Notes under the pieces: model-generated
What the model saw: the letters and a program-made list of their open reading frames with translations, nothing else
What the model was told of the DNA's origin: nothing
Databases searched by the model: none
Shown here: positions 26,909 through 37,999 of the stretch, piece after piece
Layout of the letters: each line of letters opens with the position of its first letter
Numbering within the stretch: position 1 is the stretch's first letter
Assembly (NCBI RefSeq): GCF_011039175.1
Contig: NZ_JAAKEN010000005.1
Location: forward strand, 62,001 to 126,000
Origin: Slackia sp. ZJ119
GTDB taxonomy: Bacteria > Actinomycetota > Coriobacteriia > Coriobacteriales > Eggerthellaceae
DNA length: 64,000 nucleotides
Direction: 5' to 3'
Translations under genes and position numbers: made by a program

Positions 26909-27229
26909 CTATTCGAAGTCGTAGAGATCCTTCGTGGCTTGGCGGAAGTCCGCATACACCTCGGCGGCGATGCCTTCGTCTTGCACCAGTTCAAAAGCGG
27001 ACGGCTGGCCGTCGTCGTCGAGCTCGGTCACTTCCAGCAGCACGACCTCGCCCGAATCGCCGGCATGGGCGCCCTCGTCGAGCGGATAGAAGAAGCCGTA
27101 GCGGCGGTCGTTGTGGATGATCAGCCCGAGAAACTCCAGCAACACGCGCTCGCCACGCTCGTCTTCCAGCTCGAGCGTGATGCCTTCCTCGACCGGCGGG
27201 CAGAAGTTCGGCGCAGATCCTTGGCGCAT
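26909..27229 (-). CDS. DUF1292 family protein
   Basis: A 106-residue acidic cytoplasmic protein. The segment ITLELEDERGERVLLEFLGL, then a YGFFYPL stretch and a strand EVVLLEVTELDDDG, match the small DUF1292 family, whose role is unknown. The ATG at 27229 (MRQGSAPNF) is preferred because AAAGGGGT precedes it; ATG at 27244 lacks a ribosome-binding site. It is a lone gene converging with ecfT. Confidence 0.72.
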   Translation of the reverse strand: MRQGSAPNFCPPVEEGITLELEDERGERVLLEFLGLIIHNDRRYGFFYPLDEGAHAGDSGEVVLLEVTELDDDGQPSAFELVQDEGIAAEVYADFRQATKDLYDFE

Positions 27230-27385
27230 ACAGACCCCTTTCATCGTGCGTTCGGCTGCATAGCCTAGCACAGCAAACGGGGCAGCGACAGCCGCCGCCC
27301 CTGAACAGCGGCAAATACGTACGAAGCCGTGCGGCGCGTGCGCAGGCGTGCCGCGCGGCCGGCGCCAGCGCCCCCGCACGCCAAA

Positions 27386-27417
27386 CAGGCCCCCAACCGC
27401 TTTCGGCTGGGGGCCTG
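27386..27417 (-). terminator. Hairpin terminator downstream of secDF
   Basis: CAGGCCCCCA (27386-27395) and TGGGGGCCTG (27408-27417) form a strong stem around a 12-nt loop. On the minus strand TTT follows. It lies 48 bp past the secDF stop. Confidence 0.65.
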
Positions 27418-27464
27418 CGCATGGCTGCGGGCTCGCGCTTCCCGCCTGCTGCGAGAGACGCTTC

Positions 27465-30269
27465 CTATTTCAGCGGGCGCTTGATGCGATCGGGGCCCTT
27501 GGGCTTCTTGCTGGCGTTTTGCGCCTTGTGCCGCGGCGAGTCGTACGTTCCGTCGGACTTCGTCGGCAGGCCTGACTTAGGCGCGGAGGGCGATGCGGCC
27601 GCCGGCGCGTCGGCGCTCTCAGCCGTTTCGGCGGCCTTCGTCGTCTCGGCCTCCAAGCGGGCCAGCGGCACCTGCGCGATCTCAGGCGAGCCGACATGGT
27701 CGAACTCGAACACGCCGACCTCGTCGCCGTACTTCTTCTGCAAACGCGCGTAGCGCGGCTCCTTCGTCTTCCACATCGCGTAGAGCGGCGTGGCGATGGC
27801 GATGGACGAATACGAGCCCGCCAACAGGCCGATCGCCATGGCGAACGCGAAGTCCTTCAGCGTTTCGCTGCCGAAGAACAGCATCGCCGCCACCGGCACG
27901 AACGAGGTGAGCGTCGTGTTGATGGTGCGCAAAAGCACCTGGTTGACCGAGTGGTTCGCCATGGTCATGAACGTGCAGCGGATGTTCTCGCCCTGCATGT
28001 TGTCGTTGATGCGGTGGAACACGACCACCGTGTCGTAGAGCGAGTAGCCCAGAATCGTCAGCAACGCGGCGATCGTGTTCGGGTTCACCTCGCGCCCGAC
28101 CAGGGCGTATATGCCCATGACCAAAATGAGGTCGTGGAACAGCGCCACGATCGCCATGACGCCCATCTTGTATTCGAAACGAATGGCGATGTAGATGATG
28201 ATCAGGATGATGGACACGAAAAACGCGATGGCCGACGAACGGATGACGCTCGAGCCCCAGTCCGGGCCGATCGTGGTGACTTCGAAGCTGTCGGTGGACA
28301 GGCCCAGCTCGTCCGCGACCGTGTTGGCGTGCGCGGCGGCTTCTTCGGGACTCGTGGTGGTCGTGCGCACGAGGAAGCCTTCTTGGCCGTTGGTCGTGGT
28401 GGTCTGGATGACGGCGTCGGGCTCGTCGGCGTTGTTGAAGGCGTCGCGCATCTGCTCGACGGTGATGTCGCCGGTGCCATGGAAGGCGATGGACGTGCCG
28501 CCAACGAATTCGATGCCGAAGTTCAGGCCGCGGAAGCCCATGACGACGAAGCTGAGCGCCACGACGACGGCCGCCGCCGTGAGCATGATCTTGCGATAGC
28601 CCATGAAGTTGATGTCGCGCTTGATGAAGCGGCCCTTGATGGCGCTGGCCGCCTTCTTGGCCCCGCCGGCCGCATCGGCGCCGTCGTGCTCGTGCGCGAA
28701 CTTGGCGCTTTCGGCGCCGTCTATCTGCTCGGCGAGCTCAGCCTCGGCGATGCTCACGCCTTCGGCCTCGGCCAGCTCCTTGTAGCCCTGGGCAGCCGCG
28801 ATGGAGTCGTCAATGCCCCAGAACTTCGGATGGCGGGCGATAACCTTCGGCGCGAGCAGGCGGATGAGCGGCGCCTTGAACAGCAGCATCATGACAATGT
28901 CGCACAAGATGCCGAGCGTCAGCGTCAAGCCGAAGCCCTTGACCGACGCGGCGGCCAAGAAGAACAGCGTGAGGCCGGACACCATGGAGACCAAGTCGGC
29001 GTCGATGGACGTGAGGATGGCGTGGCGCACGCCGGTGATGGACGCGGCACGCACGCTGCGGCCCATGCGGATTTCCTCGCGGAAGCGCTCAAGCGTCAGA
29101 ATGGACGAGTCAGCCGCCATGCCGATGGTCAGCACGATGCCGGCGATGCCCGCAAGCGACAGGCTGAACAGGCCGAACGACGACAGAAACGCCAGAATGC
29201 CCAGGTAGAGCACTGCGAACACCAGCATGGCGCCCGCAACGATCATGCCGAGGCCCTTGTAGAACACCAGCAGGTAGAGCATGACGAGCAGAAGGCCGAT
29301 GACCGCAACGATGACGCCAGAGGTCAGCGCATCCTGGCCAAGCGTCGGGCCGACCACCTGGGACTGCGCATATTCGAAGTTGATGGGCAGCGATCCCGAT
29401 TCAAGCACCGTCTGCAGCGCCTTCGCCTCGTCTTGCGTGTAGTTGCCGGTGATCTGCACCTGCCCGTTGGGGATTTCGCTCTGGACGGCCGGGGCCGATT
29501 CCACCTGGTTGTCCAAGATGATGACGATCTGGCCGTGCGTCGGCGCCAGCTCCTTCGTGGCCTCGGCAAACGCGGCCGCGCCCTCGCTGTTGAGCGTGAT
29601 GTTGACGGCGAAGTCGGTCGCCGTTTCAGACGGGCGCCCGATGGTCACGTTCTGGATCTCGTCGCCGGTCACGATGGGCGTGTACGTGCCGGGCTCCACG
29701 TCGAGGCGCTGCGTCTCGCCCGACGGGAAGGCGTTGCCGAACTCGTCGGTGATCACGCCCTCGCTGCCGAAGTTGCCGGACTCTATCTGGCTGCGGACCG
29801 TCTCGTCGGTGAACGAGTCCAGTCGCGCAAATTCCAGCTGGCCCGTCCTGCCGATGGTGGCGAGCGCCTCTTCAGTGTCGGACAGGCCGGGGATCTGAAC
29901 CAAGATCTGGTCGGTTCCCTGTAGCTGCACCACGGCCTCCGACGCGCCGAGCGCGTTCACGCGGCTTTCGATGATGGCGCGGCTCTTTTCCATGTCCTCC
30001 GTGGTGACCGGCTGGCCGTCGGTGCTTTTCGCCGTCAGAACGACCGACAGGCCGCCCTGGATGTCCAGGCCCTGGTTGATCTTTTGCGAAGGCGGCGTGA
30101 ACAGGACGACCGACACGACCACGAGCAGCGTCGTCAGAACGAGCAGCCACACGTTTCGCCGGTCCTTGTTGCTCACGCGGGGGCGGCGGTCCTTCGAGCC
30201 TGCGGCGTTTTGCGAGGCGCGTTGGCGACGCGCGTTTTTCGCAGCCTGCTCCAACTGAGAATCAGCCAT
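27465..30269 (-). CDS. secDF: SecD-SecF fusion, protein translocase accessory subunit
   Basis: SecDF uses the ion gradient to help complete Sec-dependent export. The 934 residues fuse both halves. SecD: first membrane helix at about residues 39-58, GLDIQGGLSVVLTA, a large extracytoplasmic domain, then five helices with GMAADSSILTLERFREE. SecF starts near residue 545 (INFMGYRKIM) with GLNFGIEFVGGTS and a second helix bundle containing LGYSLYDTVVVFHRINDN. The two are joined by a ~65-residue charged/Ala linker. The tail is basic and Pro-rich. The start ATG at 30269 has GGGGAG upstream. Confidence 0.96.
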   Translation of the reverse strand: MADSQLEQAAKNARRQRASQNAAGSKDRRPRVSNKDRRNVWLLVLTTLLVVVSVVLFTPPSQKINQGLDIQGGLSVVLTAKSTDGQPVTTEDMEKSRAIIESRVNALGASEAVVQLQGTDQILVQIPGLSDTEEALATIGRTGQLEFARLDSFTDETVRSQIESGNFGSEGVITDEFGNAFPSGETQRLDVEPGTYTPIVTGDEIQNVTIGRPSETATDFAVNITLNSEGAAAFAEATKELAPTHGQIVIILDNQVESAPAVQSEIPNGQVQITGNYTQDEAKALQTVLESGSLPINFEYAQSQVVGPTLGQDALTSGVIVAVIGLLLVMLYLLVFYKGLGMIVAGAMLVFAVLYLGILAFLSSFGLFSLSLAGIAGIVLTIGMAADSSILTLERFREEIRMGRSVRAASITGVRHAILTSIDADLVSMVSGLTLFFLAAASVKGFGLTLTLGILCDIVMMLLFKAPLIRLLAPKVIARHPKFWGIDDSIAAAQGYKELAEAEGVSIAEAELAEQIDGAESAKFAHEHDGADAAGGAKKAASAIKGRFIKRDINFMGYRKIMLTAAAVVVALSFVVMGFRGLNFGIEFVGGTSIAFHGTGDITVEQMRDAFNNADEPDAVIQTTTTNGQEGFLVRTTTTSPEEAAAHANTVADELGLSTDSFEVTTIGPDWGSSVIRSSAIAFFVSIILIIIYIAIRFEYKMGVMAIVALFHDLILVMGIYALVGREVNPNTIAALLTILGYSLYDTVVVFHRINDNMQGENIRCTFMTMANHSVNQVLLRTINTTLTSFVPVAAMLFFGSETLKDFAFAMAIGLLAGSYSSIAIATPLYAMWKTKEPRYARLQKKYGDEVGVFEFDHVGSPEIAQVPLARLEAETTKAAETAESADAPAAASPSAPKSGLPTKSDGTYDSPRHKAQNASKKPKGPDRIKRPLK

Positions 30270-30443
30270 AGGAGAATCTCTCCCCTTTCCATCGTTTTTT
30301 CAGGGCACAAGCCTGCCTTTTACACGAACTGTCCTATTGTGCCACAAAACCGTAGCATGTAAAGAGAAGACTCGGAAGATCGCCGGGCCGAAAAGCCAAG
30401 GAAGAGGAAGCCGTCCGCAGCCGCGAGAGGCGTTGCAAACGAA

Positions 30444-30481
30444 GCTGCAAGCGCAGCGGCCCTTCTCGCTGCGCTTGCAGC
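30444..30481 (-). terminator. Intrinsic terminator downstream of tgt
   Basis: A perfect 15-bp stem, GCTGCAAGCGCAGCG (30444-30458) with CGCTGCGCTTGCAGC (30467-30481), and an 8-nt loop. On the minus strand TTCGTTTG follows. It lies 13 bp beyond the tgt stop. Confidence 0.75.
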
Positions 30482-30493
30482 TACCTTATTATA

Positions 30494-32655
<2,162 letters not shown>

Positions 32656-32697
32656 GGCGCCGTCTTTTTGCCGATCGTCCGTCGCGCGTCGTTTCGA

Positions 32698-32725
32698 TTG
32701 CCCATCGCGTGCGTCATGGTAGTAT
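32698..32725 (+). promoter_or_regulatory. Candidate promoter for queH-queA
   Basis: TTGCCC (32698-32703) and TAGTAT (32720-32725) are 16 bp apart, 33 bp before the queH start, in the 102-bp divergent gap shared with the HAD-tgt operon. Confidence 0.4.
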
Positions 32726-32757
32726 ACGAGAGTTGCGACAGAGCGGAGAAAACCCCC

Positions 32758-33777
32758 ATGAAACTGTTACTGCATGCCTGCTGCGGCCCCTGCTCGCTCG
32801 AACCGGTGCGCGTGTTGCGCGAAGAAGGCGTCGAGCCGGCCATTTTGTTTGCCAACTCTAACATTCACCCGCGCGAGGAGTACGGCCATCGACTCGCCAC
32901 GCTGCGCGAGTGGGCGGCCGCAGAAGGCGTGTCCGTCGCAGAAGGGCGCTACGACGTCCGCGACTGGGACATGAGCGCCGGAGCCATCGGAAGCGCCGCG
33001 CTCGCAAAAGCCCTGGCGGGGGTGGCAAGCCCGGCCGCCGCAGCGACCTCGACCGAAGCGGCAGGAGCCGAGGCAGCGGCCCCAGGCAAAACGGCAGAGG
33101 CTGCAACCCCAGCCAGAGCTGCAGCCCTGACAGAGGCGGCAACCCCCGCCAAAGCCGCAGCCCCGACGGCCGCAGACGTCGACGGGGCCGGCACCGCCGA
33201 CCAGGCGGCCGTGCGCACGGCGCTCGACCCCCGGCTTCAAGCAGCGCTCGCCGTCGACCCCGACGCTCGCGCCGCCCGCTGCCGCGCCTGCTATCGGCTG
33301 CGTTTCGAAGAAACCGCACGCTACGCCGCAGAGCACGGCTTCGACGCCATCGGCACCACGCTTTCGGTCAGCCCCTACCAATACACCGGCGTCATCGAAG
33401 AAGAGCTGGACCGCGCCGCCGCCCGACACGGGCTCGACAGCGTCTTTCGCGACTTCCGCCCTTATTACGACGAGGCCACCAGGCGCAGCCGCGAGGCCGG
33501 CATGTACCGCCAAAACTTCTGCGGCTGCCGGTTCTCCGACGAGGAAGCCCAGGCCGAGCGGCAGCTGCGCAAAGCGATGCGAGCCGCCGAGCGGGCCGCG
33601 CACGCCGCCGAGCACGCCGCCGAACGCCAGGCGCAAGAGGCCCGCCGCGCCGAAAAACGCGCCGAGCGCCAGGCGTACCAAGACAAGCAGCAGCGCAAGC
33701 ACGCCATTCTGAAAGCCATGCGCAACCAGATGAAAGACCAGGTGAAAGAAGAAAACCGTGAAGACGAGCGACTTTGA
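32758..33777 (+). CDS. queH: Epoxyqueuosine reductase QueH, with a large Ala-rich insert
   Basis: It reduces epoxyqueuosine to queuosine in tRNA, the last step of Q synthesis, using an iron-sulfur centre. From the ATG at 32758 it has 339 residues. The conserved cysteines are C8-C9-x2-C12 (HACCGPCS), C175-x2-C178 (RCRACYRLR) and C255-G-C257. Between DWDMS (about 73) and residue 170 lies a low-complexity insert with repeats such as TPAKAAAPT; the usual protein is ~200-260 residues. Residues 262-339 form a charged, probably helical tail. Confidence 0.93.
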   Translation: MKLLLHACCGPCSLEPVRVLREEGVEPAILFANSNIHPREEYGHRLATLREWAAAEGVSVAEGRYDVRDWDMSAGAIGSAALAKALAGVASPAAAATSTEAAGAEAAAPGKTAEAATPARAAALTEAATPAKAAAPTAADVDGAGTADQAAVRTALDPRLQAALAVDPDARAARCRACYRLRFEETARYAAEHGFDAIGTTLSVSPYQYTGVIEEELDRAAARHGLDSVFRDFRPYYDEATRRSREAGMYRQNFCGCRFSDEEAQAERQLRKAMRAAERAAHAAEHAAERQAQEARRAEKRAERQAYQDKQQRKHAILKAMRNQMKDQVKEENREDERL

Positions 33778-34855
33778 TTACGACCTGCCCGCCGAGCTGA
33801 TCGCCCAAGAGCCGGCCGCCGTGCGCGACAGCTGCCGGCTGCTGGTGATGGACCGCGCGACCGGCGCCCTGCAAGACCGCATCTTCCGCGACATCGTCGA
33901 CTACGTGCGCCCCAAAGACGTGTTCGTCGCCAACGAGACCCGCGTGCTGCCGGCCCGCCTGCTCGGCGCCAAGCGCGGAACCGAAGGCGCCGCCGAGGTG
34001 TTTTTGCTGCGCGAAGCTGCCGGCCCGGAGCCGCGCACGAACCGCGTGGCGTTTTGGGAGGCGCTCGTGCGGCCGGGCAAGCGTCTGAAGCCGGGCACCG
34101 GGGCCGTCGTCGACTTCCGCGACGCCGCCGGGGCCGTCGCGCTCAGCGCCGAGGTGGTCGACTGGGCGCCCCACGGCCAGAAAGGCGAGCGCATCGTGAG
34201 GCTTTCCACGACGCTTCCCTCCCTCGACGAGGCCTTGCATGCAGTGGGGCACACGCCGCTGCCGCCCTACATCCACGACTACGCCGGCGATGAAGAACTG
34301 TACCAAACCGTGTACAGTCGCCGCGAATCGTCCGCCGCCGCCCCCACCGCCGGCCTGCACTTCACGCCCCAGCTTATCGACCGCATTCAGGAAGCGGGCG
34401 CCGCCTGGGAGACCGTCGAGCTGGAAGTGGGGCTTGACACGTTCCGGGTCGTGGACGAAGACGACCCGGCCGAGCACGCCATGCACACCGAGTTCTACAC
34501 GGTTCCCGAGCGCACCGCGGCCGCCGTGCGCCGCGCCAAGGAGTCCGGCGGACGCGTCATCGCCGTGGGCACCACCAGCGTGCGCAGCCTGGAAAGCGCC
34601 TGGGACCCGGCCGCCGACAACGGCGCCGGAGCGCTCGTCGCCTGCGATCGAGCCGCCACGTCGCTCTACCTGCTGCCCGGAAGCTCCTTCCACGTGGTCG
34701 ACGCACTGGTCACGAACTTCCACGTGCCCCGCTCCACGCTCATGATGCTCGTCAGCGCGTTTTCCACCAGGGAAAACGTCATGAACGCCTACGCCCATGC
34801 CATCGCCGAGCGCTACCGCATGCTCTCGTTCGGCGACGCCATGTTCATCTGTTAG
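33758..34855 (+). CDS. queA: S-adenosylmethionine:tRNA ribosyltransferase-isomerase
   Basis: It transfers and isomerises the ribosyl part of SAM to preQ1 in tRNA, forming the epoxyqueuosine acted on by QueH. The 365 residues are complete. The N-terminus FDYDLPAELIAQEPA, the SAAAPTAGLHFT motif and LVTNFHVPRSTLMMLVSAF are diagnostic. The start is GTG at 33758, giving a 20-bp overlap with queH. No standard terminator is seen directly after the gene. Confidence 0.96.
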   Translation: MKTSDFDYDLPAELIAQEPAAVRDSCRLLVMDRATGALQDRIFRDIVDYVRPKDVFVANETRVLPARLLGAKRGTEGAAEVFLLREAAGPEPRTNRVAFWEALVRPGKRLKPGTGAVVDFRDAAGAVALSAEVVDWAPHGQKGERIVRLSTTLPSLDEALHAVGHTPLPPYIHDYAGDEELYQTVYSRRESSAAAPTAGLHFTPQLIDRIQEAGAAWETVELEVGLDTFRVVDEDDPAEHAMHTEFYTVPERTAAAVRRAKESGGRVIAVGTTSVRSLESAWDPAADNGAGALVACDRAATSLYLLPGSSFHVVDALVTNFHVPRSTLMMLVSAFSTRENVMNAYAHAIAERYRMLSFGDAMFIC

Positions 34856-35153
34856 CAGGCTGCGGCACGCTTCGGCCGCCAAGCAAGCGCTGAGCGGCCG
34901 TGCCCCGGATGGGCGGCGTTCGTCCGGGGCTGCATCCGGACCTCACCTGCAGCTGTCCAAACGGCGGGCGACACAGCACAACCCCGCCGGCGGTCGTCCG
35001 GGCGGGCGCTGCCCTAACACGGCCTCGCCCCGGCTGCGGTCGTCCAAAAACGCCGCGCCGAGCAGCGGCGGCAGGCGGACTGCCCTTCGCTCCCAGGCTT
35101 GAGGCGGGTTTTCGCCCTCGCAAGCCGCTGGGGACGGTCTTGCGCCTTCTCAA
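34856..35153. other. Intergenic segment after queA, no gene supported
   Basis: About 300 bp of GC-rich sequence with several short inverted repeats (for example GGCAC...GTGCC near 34864-34910) but no T-run and no convincing frame on either strand. It ends at the AT-rich inverted-arm element starting at 35154. Confidence 0.6.
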
Positions 35154-35412
35154 TTATGAAAAATATGTGTAGTTGAGACAATTCGGGCTGTTTTTCTCCC
35201 CCTTCGCATCATTTTGCCTGAATTTTGGGCTTCGGAAGGCAAAAACTGCTCAAAATGCGCTCCTGCGACCCTTCTTTCGAGCCATCTTCGAGCAAAACTA
35301 TGGTATATATACCTAATTTCATACTATCCTCAAACGAGGACATACCGAAAATGATGCGACTCTCCACAAAACCCCCGCCTAAAGTCTCAACTACACGATT
35401 TCTTCACATGAA
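35154..35412. repeat. Inverted-arm element, copy A (~259 bp)
   Basis: An AT-rich block with mirrored ends. The left arm runs TTATGAA, TGTGTA (35166-35171), 33 nt, CGCATCATTTTGC (35205-35217). The right arm is its inverse: AAAATGATGCG (35348-35358), 33 nt, TACACG, then CTTCACATGAA ending at 35412. The arms also share GTGTAGTTGAGAC. No coding sequence is apparent inside. A second copy with the same boxes and identical 33-nt spacings is at 55079-55328. Confidence 0.85.
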
Positions 35413-35631
35413 CGGGCCACAGAACACCGCCAAACCCGGCAATTCCGCCTTTGCAACACCGCCGGCGCCCCTTTTCCACCCTTCCCCTTCCGCCCGGCCC
35501 CTTTTCCACCCCCCGACCACAGCTTGGGCGCCTCTTTTGCCGCCCCACCGGCGCCCAGCCGCGCCCTCTTTGCCGCCCCTGCCGCCCCTGATCGCCGCCC
35601 CGTTGCGCCCCCTGCCTTTCCCCGCACGCAC
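35413..35631. other. C-rich, strand-skewed segment, no gene supported
   Basis: On the plus strand this is strongly C-rich and G-poor, with repeated CCCTTTTCCACC, CCGCCC and CCCCTG tracts. Frames through it give only low-complexity Pro/Arg. As a plus-strand transcript downstream of queA it would resemble a Rho-utilisation region (inference). A comparable C-rich segment abuts the second element copy at 55.3-55.5 kb. Confidence 0.5.
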
Positions 35632-35664
35632 AAAAAAGCGCCCCTCCGAAGAGGGACGCCTTTT
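35632..35664 (-). terminator. Strong intrinsic terminator with UUCG loop
   Basis: On the minus strand AGGCGTCCCTC-TTCG-GAGGGGCGCTT forms an 11-bp stem closed by a TTCG tetraloop and followed by TTTTTT. The plus strand also ends in TTTT, so it may act both ways. It lies 23 bp beyond the stop of the 38-aa membrane peptide gene. Confidence 0.85.
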
Positions 35665-35687
35665 GCAGCCGATCTGTCGCTTGCGGG

Positions 35688-35804
35688 CTACTTCTTCATC
35701 TCGTCGATGAAGCCCTTTGCAATAAAGATGACGATGATGAGCACGATGACGGCCACAATGGCCCATACGGCCCACATCGGCACGACTCCCAAAATGCTGT
35801 CCAT
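35688..35804 (-). CDS. 38-aa single-pass membrane peptide
   Basis: ATG at 35804 with AGGGGA upstream and a TAG stop at 35688. The peptide has a short lumenal start (MDSILGVVPM), one hydrophobic helix of about 20 residues (WAVWAIVAVIVLIIVIFIA) and a charged tail (KGFIDEMKK). Good start signals and a strong terminator just downstream support a real gene. I recognise no family. It lies 88 bp downstream of ppk2 on the same strand. Confidence 0.7.
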   Translation of the reverse strand: MDSILGVVPMWAVWAIVAVIVLIIVIFIAKGFIDEMKK

Positions 35805-35892
35805 GTACGATCCCCTATCTATGTCATGCGCTCAGCCTGTTCCGGGCGCCGTTCGATTCGATACCAGCAGATACTGCGATCATACCGCTTCG

Positions 35893-37632
35893 TCAGTTCT
35901 CGTGCAAGCGCACATCCAAGGCATCGTTGATGATCTGTAAGGCTTTGATGCGGGCGTAGCGCTTGTCGTCGCTTTCGAGCACGATCCACGGCGCGAACGG
36001 CGTGGACGTCAGGCGGAACATGTCCTCGACCGCCGCCTTGTACTGCGGAAACTTGTCGCGGTTGCGCCAGTCCTCGTCGGTCATCTTCCACTGCTTCGAC
36101 GGGTCCTGCTCACGGGCGCGGAAGCGGGCCAGCTGCTCTTCAGGGCTGATGTTCACCCAGAACTTCAGCAGGATGGCGCCCCATCGCACCAGCTCCTGCT
36201 CGAATTCGTTGATCTCGTCGTAGGCGCGGGCCCACTCCGACGGGCTGGCGAAGCCCTCGACGCGCTCGACCAGCACGCGCCCGTACCAGCTGCGGTCGTA
36301 GATGCCCACGTGCCCGGCCTTGGGCAGGCGCGTCCAATAGCGCCACAAGAAGGGATGCATCAGCTCGGGCTTCGTCGGGGCGGGCGACGGGAAGATGGTG
36401 TAGGCGCGGGCGTCGAGCGCCTGGGCGACGCGCTTGATGTTGCCGCCCTTGCCGGCCGCGTCCCAGCCCTCGTACATCAAGATGAGCGGAATGCGCTTCT
36501 GATACATCTCCATTTCCAAGTTGAACAGGCGCTTTTGCTGCTTCTTCAGCTCGTGGCGGTACTCTTCGGGCTCAAGCGCCAAGTCGTGGCGGATCTCGTC
36601 GAGACGCGGGTAGTCGTCGATCAGCGGGAAGCGCGAGGCGCGGGGGGCCTTGGACGCGGCTTCGCGGGCGGCGGCCTCGGCCTCGGCGACGATGGCGGCC
36701 TCCTCTTCCGGCGTGCGGCCGAACAGCGGCGCTGCGGCCAGGGCGCCGGCGGAATTGGCCTGGGCCTTCGCGGCGGCTTGGGCGGCAGCCTCGTCGGGGC
36801 CCTTCTCCAGCGCGTCCTCGATGGCCTTTACGAGGGTGGACGCGATCTGCAGGTTCGCGCGGCGCTTGTCCTCGCCGTTGATCAGGTGCCACGGCGCATA
36901 GGAGAAGTCGCTGCCTTCCAGCAGGTTGTCGTAGAGCCGGTAGGTCTCCGAGTAGTTCGACGACCGCAGCAGCTTGTCCTTGTCCACGCGCCAGCGGGTC
37001 CTCGGGTCGTTGTACAGGCGCTTCAAGCGGTCGCGCTGGGCCTCGTGGGTCACGTGCACAAAAAACTTCACGACAACGTAGCCGTCGTCGACCAGCTGCG
37101 ACTCGAAGTCGGCCGCGCTGGTCAGGTAGCGGTGCAGCGTGTCGATGTGGCGTTCCTCGCGGGCCTTCTCCATGGCGAGCGAGACGGCCTTCTTCGACTT
37201 GGCCCTGCTGCGTTTTTGCAGCGCGATCTCGCCGAACACCGAATACAGCATGTGCTGCATGGCGGCGGTGTACCAGCCGCGGTCGTAAAACGTCATGGTG
37301 CCGCGCTCGCCCAGCGACCGCCAAAACTCCTCCATGGACGGATGCATGCCGGTGACGCCGTACAGCGAGCCCGGGAAGTCCTGCAGCGCCTTCACGTCGA
37401 GGTTTTCGGTCACGTGCACGCTGGTGGAACGCGCGTCAAGGCGGTACATCAGGTCCGAGATGCGGCTGCCCTTGCCGGCGCCGTTCCAGCCCTCGAACAG
37501 CACCACGAGCCCCACGCCGGCGCTGCGTGCCTGCTGCTGCAGCACGACGAGCCTGTCCATAAGGGCGTCGTGCTGTTCTTTGTACGAAGCCTTGTCCAAA
37601 GGCTCAAGGGAAAAGTCAACGGATTCGAGCAT
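35893..37632 (-). CDS. Two-domain polyphosphate kinase 2 (polyP:AMP phosphotransferase type)
   Basis: PPK2 enzymes move phosphate between polyphosphate and nucleotides; two-domain (class II) members mostly convert AMP to ADP. The 579 residues hold two PPK2 domains (about 1-270 and 350-579) joined by an Ala/Glu linker. The C-terminal domain has Walker A GWDAAGKGG and a DRSWYGRVLVERVEG lid/Walker B. The N-terminal domain also keeps a P-loop-like GWNGAGKGS (48-56, Asn for the usual Asp) and DRGWY. ppx and ppk1 lie divergently upstream. In the 367-bp gap to ppx I see only a -10-like TATGAT (37671-37666). Confidence 0.92.
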   Translation of the reverse strand: MLESVDFSLEPLDKASYKEQHDALMDRLVVLQQQARSAGVGLVVLFEGWNGAGKGSRISDLMYRLDARSTSVHVTENLDVKALQDFPGSLYGVTGMHPSMEEFWRSLGERGTMTFYDRGWYTAAMQHMLYSVFGEIALQKRSRAKSKKAVSLAMEKAREERHIDTLHRYLTSAADFESQLVDDGYVVVKFFVHVTHEAQRDRLKRLYNDPRTRWRVDKDKLLRSSNYSETYRLYDNLLEGSDFSYAPWHLINGEDKRRANLQIASTLVKAIEDALEKGPDEAAAQAAAKAQANSAGALAAAPLFGRTPEEEAAIVAEAEAAAREAASKAPRASRFPLIDDYPRLDEIRHDLALEPEEYRHELKKQQKRLFNLEMEMYQKRIPLILMYEGWDAAGKGGNIKRVAQALDARAYTIFPSPAPTKPELMHPFLWRYWTRLPKAGHVGIYDRSWYGRVLVERVEGFASPSEWARAYDEINEFEQELVRWGAILLKFWVNISPEEQLARFRAREQDPSKQWKMTDEDWRNRDKFPQYKAAVEDMFRLTSTPFAPWIVLESDDKRYARIKALQIINDALDVRLHEN

Positions 37633-37999
37633 GGCGTTCCTTTCGCTGCAGATGTCGAAGCTTTTATCATAGCAGATCGGGAAGGCGTCAGGCGCGGCGT
37701 TGAACCGAGAACGGGACGCGGAGCGTCCGCCAGCCGCCGGATCGCCGCCCGCGGCGTGCCGCCGCCCGCCCGGCGCCAGAACCAGGCCCCCAGCCGAAAA
37801 CCCGCCCCGTCAAGCCAAGCGCCCAACAATGCGGCTACGATTTTGCCCGCCGCATCCGCGCTGCGCTAAAGTGGGGCGGCACAATCAAAACCGCCGCGCC
37901 CGAGGACCCAAGGCCCGCCCGACAGCTGCCGCCCGGCAGCCCGCCGGGCGGGCCGCAGTCCGCACAGGCGCACGCAATTCGTCTGAGAAAGGAAACGCC

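Noticed and set aside
35404-35775. 123-codon minus-strand frame over the C-rich segment
   Set aside because: It crosses the strong terminator at 35632-35664 and is Gly/Arg-rich; the 38-aa frame in the same region has proper signals.
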